Positions 1 through 7,211 of a stretch of 17,227 bases of DNA are shown here, piece by piece. Every line of letters starts with the position of its first letter. The first letter of the stretch is position 1. The DNA lies in contig JAMPXQ010000015.1 in assembly GCA_023701075.1 (NCBI GenBank), forward strand, positions 1 to 17,227, read 5' to 3'. This DNA comes from Candidatus Woesearchaeota archaeon (GTDB lineage Archaea; Nanobdellota; Nanobdellia; Woesearchaeales; GW2011-AR15). The notes under the pieces were generated by a model. It was given only the letters and a program-made list of their open reading frames with translations, made no database searches and was not told the origin of the DNA. Made by a program: the position numbers and the translations under genes.

Positions 1-288
1 ATCCTTGGCAATTTCCCTCCTGAGAAAAGGACAAAGAAAGAACTGACTTCCAGGCTTGGGTTTCCTGCAAGGAACCTAGGGAAGAACCAGATGTCCACAA
101 ATACAGCAGCGATAGTGACATGGAAGATAATAGACGGCACAAGATTGGAGGACCTTAAGTTCAAGAGGAAACTTGTCATAAAGACTGGTGAATTCGAAGA
201 AGTGATACTTCCATATAAATACTTAATTGAAGATGGAAAACTGCTCCTGCCAAAAGGATATATCGAGATGGCGAAGAAGAGCTGGTAG
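1..288 (+). CDS. Unknown protein, 3' part only
   Basis: The reading frame is open from the first base to a TAG at 286-288 (95 codons), so this is the C-terminal part of a longer gene. The first in-window ATG (91) has no TATA element 27 nt upstream and no GGTGA-type site, so I do not treat it as the start. The visible part is Lys-rich and ends in a strand-like segment (VILPYKYLIEDGKLLLPKGY). I do not recognise a family. A run of seven T residues at 304-310 follows and could end the transcript. Confidence 0.55.
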   Translation: MLGNFPPEKRTKKELTSRLGFPARNLGKNQMSTNTAAIVTWKIIDGTRLEDLKFKRKLVIKTGEFEEVILPYKYLIEDGKLLLPKGYIEMAKKSW

Positions 289-303
289 GAAGACCGCATC
301 TGA

Positions 304-310
304 TTTTTTT
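304..310 (+). terminator. T-run after the first gene
   Basis: Seven consecutive T residues 16 nt after the stop codon at 288. Archaeal RNA polymerase terminates at oligo-T runs. No hairpin is obvious in front of it. Confidence 0.4.
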
Positions 311-317
311 AGGTTAC

Positions 318-324
318 ATTTAAG
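318..324 (+). promoter_or_regulatory. TATA element of the M23-like gene
   Basis: ATTTAAG centred 27 nt before the ATG at 348. The spacing matches the other promoters here and predicts a leaderless mRNA. Confidence 0.55.
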
Positions 325-347
325 AATAACACTTTTTCCCTAGGTTC

Positions 348-926
348 ATGGCGACGCAGACTGAGATATATGGTGATTATGATAGGTATCTTCAGGCAAG
401 TTCAGATGGAGAATTGCCCTATGATCTCATGCAGTTCAAGCATTCGCTTGATTGGCCAATAGAAGGATGCATATCAATAGGCGATGTCTTCAACCAGTAT
501 AGGATGCCTAAATTTTCTCTCCCATATTATCATAACGGAGTAGACATATATTCCAGGCCAGATGCAGATATACTAGCTCCTGAAGACTTGACTTTTTTTA
601 GCAATGCATATGATAATGAAAGAAGAGGGCTGATTGATGTTATCACAGCATCACGCTCTATGCCCATAAATTACATCTTCGGTCATCTCGCAGAGGGAAC
701 AGAATCATACGCATTGGAATTCGGTATGATTATAGATAAAGACAAGTCTATTGGCAAGATAGGCAGATTCAATTGGTTTCCTAGGGCTGAATATCATCAT
801 CTTTTATTTGGAGACTTAGGGAATCACCTCCATATAACGATGGTCTATTCTGGAGAAGATGCTGCTATGTATAATAAGCCGATAAATCCGCTCCTATTAT
901 TTAAGGATCTAAAAGAATCTGAATGA
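348..926 (+). CDS. M23 (LytM/lysostaphin-type) metallopeptidase-like protein
   Basis: 192 aa. Although diverged, the M23 active-site pattern is complete and in order: H62-N-G-V-D66 (family HxxxD; zinc ligands H62 and D66), then FGHL with H113 (the catalytic His of the family YxHL motif), then NHLH with H160 (catalytic) and H162 (third zinc ligand). Between them are the usual landmarks: ILAP at 75-78, a GMIIDKDKSIGKIG stretch at 126-139 like the family G-V-x-G-x-x-I-G, and a closing KPINPLLLF (177-185) like the family P-x-N-P-x-x-L. No signal peptide or transmembrane segment is seen, so it is probably cytosolic or exported another way. M23 enzymes usually cut peptide bonds in bacterial peptidoglycan; archaea lack murein, so the substrate is open. 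It is monocistronic with its own promoter, and the start is supported by the TATA element 27 nt upstream. Confidence 0.72.
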   Translation: MATQTEIYGDYDRYLQASSDGELPYDLMQFKHSLDWPIEGCISIGDVFNQYRMPKFSLPYYHNGVDIYSRPDADILAPEDLTFFSNAYDNERRGLIDVITASRSMPINYIFGHLAEGTESYALEFGMIIDKDKSIGKIGRFNWFPRAEYHHLLFGDLGNHLHITMVYSGEDAAMYNKPINPLLLFKDLKESE

Positions 927-977
927 TTGTCTGATGCACCTTCTCGCTCAAAGGATATCTGGATTCAGGCTGGTAGA

Positions 978-986
978 TTTATAAAT
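978..986 (+). promoter_or_regulatory. TATA element of the 169-aa gene
   Basis: TTTATAAAT centred 27 nt before the ATG at 1009; leaderless transcript predicted. Confidence 0.65.
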
Positions 987-1008
987 TCTTTCTGTTTCTA
1001 TAGATTCT

Positions 1009-1518
1009 ATGGCAGATTACATGACAATTACGACAGGAAGGCTTATGCATCTTGCAAATAAGTTATATGCGCAGGATTCTATTCCAGGAGAGATATACAC
1101 AAAAGAATTAGGCGCCCTTGGAAAAGATCATACAATGGCAGGCCAAACTATCAATTCCAGGAAGATCCAGGTAGCTCCATTCATAAACGGTGTCTATCAA
1201 TACACTTTCTCCTATGACTCAAGAAGGATCCATCACTCCCTAAATCTTCTCAACCTCCCTGGTGGAGTCACCGGTGTGCTATATACCTTGGATGAAGCAA
1301 ATTTCTTTGCGCCTAAAGATTTGGTGGCAAGGATAGAATCCATCCCTAATGTCCCTATCCCTGAACCGGATATATTCACGAGATACTTGTTTGAGCTCCA
1401 GGGTGCAAGTCCTCTTGAAGAAAAGACAATCTCTATTGCTGCATATGCATTCAGTGACATGCTTAGTGAAAAACCTCAGATAATATTGCATCAAGGCATG
1501 AAAGAAAAATCACGATAG
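1009..1518 (+). CDS. Unknown 169-aa protein
   Basis: I do not recognise this protein. It is soluble by appearance (no long hydrophobic segment, no signal peptide) and has mixed alpha/beta composition with a Pro/Gly-rich middle ([24 protein letters not shown], near 81-104) and a Pro-rich stretch [10 protein letters not shown] near 111-120. The start is well supported by a TATA box 27 nt upstream. It is convergent with uvrB, and the two coding regions overlap by 9 bp (1510-1518). The similar short-overlap, own-promoter layout of the gene at 348 suggests the two belong to the same accessory block, but they are separate transcription units. Confidence 0.72.
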   Translation: MADYMTITTGRLMHLANKLYAQDSIPGEIYTKELGALGKDHTMAGQTINSRKIQVAPFINGVYQYTFSYDSRRIHHSLNLLNLPGGVTGVLYTLDEANFFAPKDLVARIESIPNVPIPEPDIFTRYLFELQGASPLEEKTISIAAYAFSDMLSEKPQIILHQGMKEKSR

Positions 1519-3435
1519 TGATGCCCTGAATTTCTTTATCCTCTCCCTTAATTGGATAGCCTTCTCAAAATCCAATTTTTCAGCAGCTTCCAGCATCTGT
1601 GTCTCAAGCTCAATTATCATGTTTGGCATGTCCGCTTTTGGGATATGCTTGATGTCTTTTATATCCACTTCTTTCTCTTTGACAGGCTTTATGATAGTCT
1701 GAGGAGTGATGCCATGCTTCTCATTATATTCCACCTGTATTGTCCTTCTCCTGTTTGTCTCTCCTATTGCATTCCTTATTGATTCAGTGATATTGTCAGC
1801 ATAAAGTATCACTTTTGATTCTACATTCCTTGCGGCCCTTCCAATTATCTGTATCAATGATCTCGCGTCCCTTAGGAACCCTTCCTTGTCTGCATCAAGT
1901 ATGCCGATGAAGCCGACTTCAGGGATATCAAGGCCTTCCCTGAGGAGGTTTATCCCGACTAGTACATCAAACTTCCCCAGCCGAAGCTCCCTTATTATCT
2001 CAGTCCTCTCTAAAGTATCGATGTCAGAATGCAGGTATCTTGTCTTGATCTTATGTTCCGCCAAGAAATCAGTCAATTCTTCAGCAAGCTTCTTCGTGAG
2101 CGTCGTGATGAGCGCCCTGTTTCCTTTCTTGATTGTCTTTTCAATCTCACTTATGAGGTCTTTCACCTGGCCATCTATCTTCCTTATCTCTACGATAGGA
2201 TCTATCAGGCCAGTAGGCCTGATTATCTGCTCAACCACCTGTTTTGAATGAGTGAGTTCATATTCCGCAGGAGTCGCTGAGACAAATATGACATTCCTAA
2301 AATACGTCTCGAATTCAGAGAAATTAAGAGGCCTATTGTCAAATGCGCACGGAAGCCTGAATCCGAAATCCACAAGATTCTTCTTCCTCTGGAAATCCCC
2401 ATTGTACATCCCTCTGGATTGAGGGAGTGTCTGATGGCTCTCATCTATTATCAATAGGAAATCTTCAGGGAAATAATCAAGAAGAGTATACGGTTTCTCA
2501 CCAGGTTTTCTCTTGTCAAAATGCCTTGAATAGTTCTCTATCCCTTTGCAGTATCCTGTCTCTCTTAGCATCTCAAGGTCATAAAGAGTCCTCTGTTTCA
2601 GCCTATGTCCTTCCAGCATCTGCATCTTTGGAAGGGTCTCATCAAGCTCTTCTTTTATTGTTTGGAGTGCATCTTCCCTCCTGTTTTCAGTGACGACAAA
2701 ATGTTTTGCAGGATAGATATCAAGATAATTCAGCCTCTCTATCAATTCCCCTGTATTCTTGTCATGCTCGCTTATCCTATCAATCTTGTCCCCGGAAAGC
2801 TCAATCCTCATTATATTTGTGTAATATCCCAGTACCAGGTCAATAGTATTTCCTTTCACTCTAAATCTCCCAGGCAAGAGTTCAGTGTCATTCCTTTCAT
2901 ATTGTATGTTCACCAGTTTTTTTATTATCTCAAGCCTATCTATCTTCTCCCCTACTTCAAGGCTTGTCCCTAAAGCCCTATAGCTCTTAGGGTCCCCAAG
3001 GCCGTATATGCAGGATATCGATGACACGACAATCACATCGCTCCTATGTGAAAGCGACGCAGTCGCAGATAGCCTCATCTGTTCTATCTTAGGGTTTATT
3101 GCAGAATCCTTCTCGATATACTGGTCTTTCTGAGGTATATAAGATTCAGGCTGGTAATAATCATAGAAAGATACGAAATATTCCACTCTGTTCTTTGGGA
3201 AAAAAGCCTTGAATTCAGAATACAGCTGCGCTGCAAGGGTCTTGTTGTGCGCAAGCACAAGAGTAGGCTTCTTCACCTGCTCTATCACATTTGCCATCGT
3301 GAAAGTCTTCCCAGAGCCAGTCACTCCAAGAAGGGTCTGGAACCTCTGCTTCTTACCAAGGCCTTCAACCAGCTGCTTGATTGCCTTTGGCTGGTCCCCA
3401 GCCGGCTCAAACGATGACTCTAATTTGAAATCCAT
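1510..3435 (-). CDS. uvrB: Excinuclease ABC subunit B (UvrB)
   Basis: 641 aa, close to the usual 650-670. UvrB is the damage-verifying helicase-like subunit of bacterial-type nucleotide excision repair. UvrA loads it at a lesion, and it then recruits UvrC. Motifs in order: the N-terminal F-x-P-x-G-D-Q-P-x-A-I at 9-19; Walker A GVTGSGKT at 37-44; the lesion-probing beta-hairpin region [11 protein letters not shown] around 91-101; Walker B-like DESH at 331-334; SATP at 386-389; helicase motif [10 protein letters not shown] at 529-536; and a C-terminal UVR domain (about 606-638) that contacts UvrC. All key residues look intact. It is transcribed alone from a TATA element at 3458-3467. uvrC and the 3' part of uvrA lie in the same window on the same strand but not in an operon with it. 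Confidence 0.98.
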   Translation of the reverse strand: MDFKLESSFEPAGDQPKAIKQLVEGLGKKQRFQTLLGVTGSGKTFTMANVIEQVKKPTLVLAHNKTLAAQLYSEFKAFFPKNRVEYFVSFYDYYQPESYIPQKDQYIEKDSAINPKIEQMRLSATASLSHRSDVIVVSSISCIYGLGDPKSYRALGTSLEVGEKIDRLEIIKKLVNIQYERNDTELLPGRFRVKGNTIDLVLGYYTNIMRIELSGDKIDRISEHDKNTGELIERLNYLDIYPAKHFVVTENRREDALQTIKEELDETLPKMQMLEGHRLKQRTLYDLEMLRETGYCKGIENYSRHFDKRKPGEKPYTLLDYFPEDFLLIIDESHQTLPQSRGMYNGDFQRKKNLVDFGFRLPCAFDNRPLNFSEFETYFRNVIFVSATPAEYELTHSKQVVEQIIRPTGLIDPIVEIRKIDGQVKDLISEIEKTIKKGNRALITTLTKKLAEELTDFLAEHKIKTRYLHSDIDTLERTEIIRELRLGKFDVLVGINLLREGLDIPEVGFIGILDADKEGFLRDARSLIQIIGRAARNVESKVILYADNITESIRNAIGETNRRRTIQVEYNEKHGITPQTIIKPVKEKEVDIKDIKHIPKADMPNMIIELETQMLEAAEKLDFEKAIQLRERIKKFRASLS

Positions 3436-3457
3436 AAGAGATGATAAAAGGAAGATG

Positions 3458-3467
3458 ATTTAAAAAT
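3458..3467 (-). promoter_or_regulatory. TATA element of uvrB
   Basis: Reads ATTTTTAAAT on the minus strand, centred 27 nt before the uvrB ATG (3435). Leaderless transcript predicted. It lacks the 18-bp element found at the accessory promoters. Confidence 0.6.
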
Positions 3468-3568
3468 GTTAGGTGAAGATGTCCAGTGAAGCCTATGATA
3501 ATTTATTGAAATACCTATTGATGATGAATCCTCATAGAATTATAACTCTACTGTTAGTGAAATTTTAT

Positions 3569-3691
3569 CTAACAAGATACCAATATTAAATTTAATACTA
3601 TGACGTTATTCACCATTGCCATAACTAATTCTCTAATTGCATGAAGCAAAATAAGATAATGCTCATTTACTGATTTATCATCAGATGCCAT
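3569..3691 (-). CDS. Possible 40-aa small ORF or gene fragment
   Basis: A minus-strand frame begins at ATG 3691, 12 nt beyond the stop of the 416-aa gene, and ends with TAG at 3569. It encodes 40 aa. The first part (MASDDKSVNEHYLILLHAIRE, less its last residue, about 20 aa) looks protein-like and amphipathic, while the end is low-complexity hydrophobic. It may be a small downstream gene or debris. No family is recognised and no ribosome binding site is clear. Confidence 0.2.
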   Translation of the reverse strand: MASDDKSVNEHYLILLHAIRELVMAMVNNVIVLNLILVSC

Positions 3692-3702
3692 CCAGCATTT
3701 TC

Positions 3703-4953
3703 TCACATTTTTGGAACATACACTCCAATCATACCTACATGATATCCAGTTTCACAACGCCGTAGCCCATTTGCTTGATACGCATTTGCAAACACTAAAC
3801 TTTCAGATCCGCCTGCTTTGTTGATGGCTCTTAAGATCTGACTGTCGTCTCCATCATACCACCAATTAAATCTTCTTTGTGATGGATCACTTCCCTTGAT
3901 ATAATAATCGACATTGCCAAAAAAATCATGTGTTTCCAATAATGAATCTATTTGAAGATCAGCACCTGCTCTAGGAAGATAATCACCTCTCTTTTCTGAT
4001 ATTATATTATTAACTGCATCAGATAAAATTTCAGGAATGTCTGTATAAGGATGAACAGATTCTATTCTGCCATATTTTACAGTAAACCGTATATTATAAT
4101 TTGAATTTCCGAGTTCAAAAGAAGCTATATTTTCTCTATTGCCCCTATAAGGATTTATTCCTGTCAAAAGTATCCCCTTTAGAGTATCTTCTCCTTCAGC
4201 ATGAAAATATGCTCCATGATCCGTGGTTACATTAGTTAAATGCAGACTTGGATCACCATCCATTAGTTCTATTAGATCACTGGTCTTGTAATGCATGGAT
4301 TCTAATTCATTAGATAGCACAGTATAGATATAATCATTTAAAAACCCCCACTGGTAAAGAAAATCTGCTTTCTCCTTCGTATATTCCTGGTCAGATAATC
4401 TAACATTTTCTCTGAATGGGATGTCATCGTTTAAATCAAAAGCATGAGCTATTAATCTTGAAGCGGTTCTCGCCAGAGTGTCATCAATAAAATCAAACTC
4501 TTGAGTGAATGATCTGGGTTTTCGGTAGATATTAGCATGGTTTTGCGCTTCTGAAAAATCAATTATAAGTTTAGTTAAATATTCCTGCAAGCCTTGAGGC
4601 ATGTAATTTTTTATTGATTGGATATTGCCTATCATTCCATCCAATTTTTTTTCATCAATTTCTCCAATATATGAAAATGTTGTAGACCCATTAAAAACTG
4701 ATGCAGAAGGCAAATTATGTGAAACACCATTAAGTGGTTGCATAATTCTCCCTTTTTCAGAATGAGTTACTACGCTTTCAAATTTTTGCTTGTCAATTCC
4801 AAATGATTCAACCCACCTCTTACTGATATCTGAATATAAGTCTTGTTCCATATGTCTTAGAGATGAAGCTAAAAATGCTAATTCTGCAATTTGTCCATCC
4901 CTAATATACTCCCAATAATTGCATAATACAATATCATGTCCTGGTTGTACCAT
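3703..4953 (-). CDS. Unknown 416-aa protein, AT-rich, accessory regulon
   Basis: I do not recognise a family. It appears soluble, with no signal peptide or membrane segment. The N-terminal 200 residues look helical; the C-terminal half is richer in strands, Gly and aromatic residues (for example RFNWWYDGDD near 365-374, and LRRCETGYHVGMIGVYVPKM at the C-terminus). The promoter has a TATA element at 4977-4987 and the shared 18-bp upstream element at 4996-5013, so it is likely co-regulated with the genes starting at 7140, 7571 and 10171. Two sampled 60-base lines inside it are 30% and 32% G+C, against 42% in a uvrB line, and the Arg/Leu codon use looks different. Recent acquisition is therefore plausible. 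Confidence 0.75.
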   Translation of the reverse strand: MVQPGHDIVLCNYWEYIRDGQIAELAFLASSLRHMEQDLYSDISKRWVESFGIDKQKFESVVTHSEKGRIMQPLNGVSHNLPSASVFNGSTTFSYIGEIDEKKLDGMIGNIQSIKNYMPQGLQEYLTKLIIDFSEAQNHANIYRKPRSFTQEFDFIDDTLARTASRLIAHAFDLNDDIPFRENVRLSDQEYTKEKADFLYQWGFLNDYIYTVLSNELESMHYKTSDLIELMDGDPSLHLTNVTTDHGAYFHAEGEDTLKGILLTGINPYRGNRENIASFELGNSNYNIRFTVKYGRIESVHPYTDIPEILSDAVNNIISEKRGDYLPRAGADLQIDSLLETHDFFGNVDYYIKGSDPSQRRFNWWYDGDDSQILRAINKAGGSESLVFANAYQANGLRRCETGYHVGMIGVYVPKM

Positions 4954-4976
4954 TCTATATAGGTAAACAAACTTTA

Positions 4977-4987
4977 GATATATAAAA
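4977..4987 (-). promoter_or_regulatory. TATA element of the 416-aa gene
   Basis: TTTTATATATC on the minus strand, centred 27-30 nt before the ATG at 4953. The upstream 18-bp element begins about 13 bp beyond its centre. Confidence 0.6.
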
Positions 4988-4995
4988 GTACCTAT

Positions 4996-5013
4996 TTTTA
5001 ACTACTATTAAGT
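4996..5013 (-). promoter_or_regulatory. Shared 18-bp upstream element, copy 1
   Basis: Plus-strand reading TTTTAACTACTATTAAGT. It differs at one position from copy 2 (7180-7197). A further TTAAGTGA half-site follows at 5022-5029. It lies just upstream of the TATA/BRE region of the 416-aa gene, where archaeal activators commonly bind. The half-sites TTAACTA and TTAAGTA are one helical turn (10 bp) apart. Confidence 0.6.
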
Positions 5014-5042
5014 AATAATGTTAAGTGAGTTTTGTGAATTAA

Positions 5043-5057
5043 TAGGAGAATCTCCTA
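5043..5057. repeat. Perfect 15-bp palindrome
   Basis: TAGGAGA-A-TCTCCTA, 7-bp arms around one base, in the divergent intergenic region between the starts at 4953 (-) and 5295 (+). This 340-bp non-coding stretch (4954-5294) also holds the regulon element, a hairpin and both promoters. No convincing gene was seen in it. The palindrome may be an operator. Confidence 0.35.
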
Positions 5058-5127
5058 AACCAATACTCCCTTTTGGTTTATTTTTTCGTTGTTTAGCTGA
5101 TGTTCAATGCAAAACATGGACCTCTTC

Positions 5128-5161
5128 TGCTGCACTTCAGTAGCAGCACTCAAGTTTTTTT
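5128..5161 (+). terminator. Hairpin followed by T-run (orphan)
   Basis: TGCTGC (5128-5133) can pair with GCAGCA (5143-5148) across a 9-nt loop, and seven T residues follow at 5155-5161. It has the shape of an intrinsic terminator, but no plus-strand gene precedes it, so it may end an unannotated short RNA or be fortuitous. Confidence 0.25.
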
Positions 5162-5227
5162 AGAGGAAAGCCTTTAAGAAAAGAGTTCATACTCAACTCT
5201 CTGGATTTCACATCTAAAAAAACGAAC

Positions 5228-5241
5228 ATGACAGTCGTCAT
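5228..5241. promoter_or_regulatory. Palindrome upstream of the lipoprotein promoter
   Basis: ATGACAGTCGTCAT, 5-bp inverted arms around AGTC, ending 23 bp before the TATA element of the lipoprotein gene. Possible operator. Confidence 0.25.
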
Positions 5242-5263
5242 ACACAATTCAAACGCCAAAAAA

Positions 5264-5272
5264 CATATAAAT
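5264..5272 (+). promoter_or_regulatory. TATA element of the lipoprotein gene
   Basis: CATATAAAT centred 27 nt before the ATG at 5295. This favours 5295 over the adjacent ATG at 5292 and over the in-frame TTG at 5274. Confidence 0.6.
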
Positions 5273-5294
5273 ATTGAAGATTGAAGATATAATG

Positions 5295-5531
5295 ATGAAG
5301 AGATTGACACTATTAGTGATGATGATTATTCTTCTGCTATTTTCAACTGCATGTACTAAAGTTGGAAGCCGATGTGATGAAGACGCAGATTGTAAATTGC
5401 TAAAGAATACTGAATGTCAAATTAATGGTGGTGTTTTGAGTTTAACTCCATTATGTATAGATAATAAGTGTGAATGTAGATGCGCACATAGAGATTCTGA
5501 TGGAAATATAGTCAAGGATTTTTGTGATTGA
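5295..5531 (+). CDS. Small secreted Cys-rich lipoprotein
   Basis: 78 aa from the ATG chosen by promoter spacing; starting at 5292 would add one Met. The N-terminus is a classic export signal: MKR, then a hydrophobic stretch (LTLLVMMIILLLF), then S-T-A-C with C20 as probable lipid-modified Cys. The -3 position is Ser rather than Leu, so the lipobox is imperfect. The mature part holds eight further cysteines, including CxCxC near 59-63 (NKCECRC) and D-x-D-C spacing, enough for four disulfides, resembling small extracellular Cys-rich domains. No enzyme motif is seen. It is monocistronic, AT-rich (one sampled line is 28% G+C), and followed by a T-run. It probably sits on the cell surface. Confidence 0.72.
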   Translation: MKRLTLLVMMIILLLFSTACTKVGSRCDEDADCKLLKNTECQINGGVLSLTPLCIDNKCECRCAHRDSDGNIVKDFCD

Positions 5532-5538
5532 TTTTTTT
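5532..5538 (+). terminator. T-run after the lipoprotein gene
   Basis: Seven T residues immediately after the TGA stop; a simple archaeal-type terminator. Confidence 0.5.
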
Positions 5539-5567
5539 GGCTTTTGAACTTCTTTGTAGTTTCTCTG

Positions 5568-5660
5568 CTAAACCACGCTGCATTCATCAATCAGCTTAGG
5601 GCAGTTGCACTTCGCTTGCCAATAGTAGTTTTCCTTCGCAAAAACTTGGTCATATCTCTT
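5568..5660 (-). pseudogene. Possible remnant of a Cys-containing protein's C-terminus
   Basis: Thirty open codons on the minus strand, bounded by TAG stops at 5661 and 5568, with no start codon. They encode a protein-like tail including YYWQAKCNCPKLIDECSVV. The Cys pattern and polar composition resemble a real C-terminus more than random AT-rich DNA. No intact parent is seen in the window. The surrounding 5532-5740 holds nothing else I can name. Confidence 0.22.
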
Positions 5661-5740
5661 CTATCATTCAATTAACAAGAACCTTTGAAATCAGAAAGTT
5701 CATCCATTCAGATAATCTAGTTCATGAATATTCTTTGATT

Positions 5741-6589
5741 TTAAGAAGCATCATATACCTTATACCCATAGCATTCAAGAAGATAAGCATTGCTGAGATA
5801 ATTTGTCCTGCATCTTATTGAGCCGTTATAGGCGAGCGGGGATCTGTCGGCAGTGACTGTTTCATAATTTATTCCAAGATTGTCCAATTCACCTAAGAAA
5901 TTAGGTGTCATAGAATTAGCGATGACAAATGGCCTTCCTCCATTGTTCAAGACCAGGCTGTTCAATGGCTTGTATGCGCCTTCAGAGCCTAGGTTAAGTA
6001 CAACAAGTTCATACCCCTTGTCTTGAACTGCATCATATGCATCCCTATTGAGCATGCCTTTGCTGGGCCTTGCATGATAAGACAAAGAATCAGCTATGAC
6101 ATAAGGCGGAGCGATCATCACATCAGAATCTGCATGAGACAGGCCAAGCGGCGATATCATGCTGATTTCTATTCCAAAAAAACGCTCAAGGGCAAAGACA
6201 GAGCTGTTCTGGTTTTTGCTGTCCCATATGCTGAACGTATGGCCTCTTGTTGATGCAAACCCTAATCTTCCATTGATATCATCTATCACATATAATCCGC
6301 CGGTGCTTGCATCAGGATGGCTTTTTTTTGTTGCAATCTTATTGCCATATTGATGGATGATATCCCTGGGCCACGGAACATCAGTATAAGTGACTGCAAA
6401 CCCTAAGTTCTTTACGATTGCAGCAAGCCTCTCTTTGTCCTCAAATTCTGTGCTCACAATAACAGAAGGATTGAACGGCAGGCCGAAGGTTTCAACAAGT
6501 GTCTTTGCTGTAGGGCCTGGGCCTGCTCTTCCTCTGCAATATTCAAGCGGCGGCTCACGGTCCCAAAGCACCTGGACTTGATGATCCAT
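5741..6589 (-). CDS. Guanidino-modifying-enzyme (arginine/agmatine deiminase-like) hydrolase
   Basis: 282 aa. The sequence fits the GME superfamily (arginine deiminase, DDAH, amidinotransferase, agmatine/peptidyl-arginine deiminase), whose catalytic Cys attacks a guanidinium carbon. Seen in order: VPWPRD at 71-76, like the W-x-R-D substrate-binding motif; SHADSDVMI at 151-159, like the catalytic H-x-D segment, followed by APPYVI; LNSLVLNNGGRPFVI (209-223), like the ADI/DDAH N-x-L repeat; and near the C-terminus NGSIRCRTNYL, with C260 where the G-x-x-C-x-T nucleophile is expected. The subfamily and substrate cannot be read by eye. It is the second gene of an operon, beginning 2 nt after the stop of the HExxH gene, and so falls under the regulon element at 7180. 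A start at 6589 is supported by GAGG 8 nt upstream. Confidence 0.65.
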   Translation of the reverse strand: MDHQVQVLWDREPPLEYCRGRAGPGPTAKTLVETFGLPFNPSVIVSTEFEDKERLAAIVKNLGFAVTYTDVPWPRDIIHQYGNKIATKKSHPDASTGGLYVIDDINGRLGFASTRGHTFSIWDSKNQNSSVFALERFFGIEISMISPLGLSHADSDVMIAPPYVIADSLSYHARPSKGMLNRDAYDAVQDKGYELVVLNLGSEGAYKPLNSLVLNNGGRPFVIANSMTPNFLGELDNLGINYETVTADRSPLAYNGSIRCRTNYLSNAYLLECYGYKVYDAS

Positions 6590-6591
6590 AT

Positions 6592-7140
6592 CTATGGCCT
6601 CTTGCTTCTAATAAGATCTTGATACAATGGGAACAGGCTGGGATATGCCGCTTCCGAAGCAAAATAATCAATGTGTCCGTGCCTGTAGGCGCTCATCAAC
6701 CCACCGATATTCGCAATCTTCTCTTCATTTCTCTTATACATGCTGAAAGGATCAAGAAAAAAACCTAAGTGATTAAGCATTCCATTGAATTCATCTTTCA
6801 ACCCAAATGTCACTGCGACGTGGGTTGATTCATGCCCGCGGTTAAAAGAGTTTACTTCTGTACCCTGATCCTGGATAAAGATTATGCATCCTTTATATAT
6901 GTCATCTGGTTCCATGACAAGGACATGTCTCGCTGCAGTTTCTTTATTATAGATCTCTCTATGATATATGTTTTTAGGGAGCTTATATCCAAACTCCTTT
7001 GAGAGCACTCCCATATGCGCATTAACGTCAGGGACTATTCCGTCATCCCTAAAGAATTCAAGGCCTGATAATCTGACTAAGATATCAATTCCAGGCAGGA
7101 TCACTTCCCCTGTCTTGAAACCATGATTTATGAAGTTCAT
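6592..7140 (-). CDS. Putative HExxH zinc metalloprotease
   Basis: 182 aa. It contains one clean HExxH motif, H103-E-S-T-H107, within NRGHESTHVAV, a helix of the right character. A possible third ligand is E163 (YFASEAAYPS), after a GGLMSAYRHGH stretch (146-156), but this is a guess. It is small and has no signal peptide or membrane segment, so an intracellular gluzincin-like peptidase (in the style of IrrE/ImmA domains) is possible; the family is not recognised. It is the first gene of the operon with the GME hydrolase. The promoter has a TATA box at 7163-7171 and the shared 18-bp element at 7180-7197. The start is fixed by the 27-nt TATA spacing. Confidence 0.6.
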   Translation of the reverse strand: MNFINHGFKTGEVILPGIDILVRLSGLEFFRDDGIVPDVNAHMGVLSKEFGYKLPKNIYHREIYNKETAARHVLVMEPDDIYKGCIIFIQDQGTEVNSFNRGHESTHVAVTFGLKDEFNGMLNHLGFFLDPFSMYKRNEEKIANIGGLMSAYRHGHIDYFASEAAYPSLFPLYQDLIRSKRP

Positions 7141-7162
7141 CCGTGATATGCAAATCTTCCAA

Positions 7163-7171
7163 TTTTTAAAT
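7163..7171 (-). promoter_or_regulatory. TATA element of the HExxH/GME operon
   Basis: ATTTAAAAA on the minus strand, centred 27 nt before the ATG at 7140. Confidence 0.6.
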
Positions 7172-7179
7172 GTTTGTAT

Positions 7180-7197
7180 TTTTAACTACTGTTAAGT
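7180..7197 (-). promoter_or_regulatory. Shared 18-bp upstream element, copy 2
   Basis: Plus-strand reading TTTTAACTACTGTTAAGT, one mismatch to copy 1. It starts 13 bp beyond the TATA centre of the operon. Confidence 0.6.
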
Positions 7198-7211
7198 GAT
7201 AGAAAAAAGAA

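Noticed and set aside
1886..2973. Several plus-strand frames of 72-122 aa opposite uvrB
   Set aside because: Antisense shadows of an intact, conserved gene, with no promoter of their own.
3479..3589. 36-aa plus-strand ORF (begins MSSEAYDNLLKYLL) resembling the start of a winged-helix domain
   Set aside because: Too short, no TATA element at 27 nt, AGGTGA only 2 nt from the ATG, and hydrophobic junk after 20 residues. At most a fragment.
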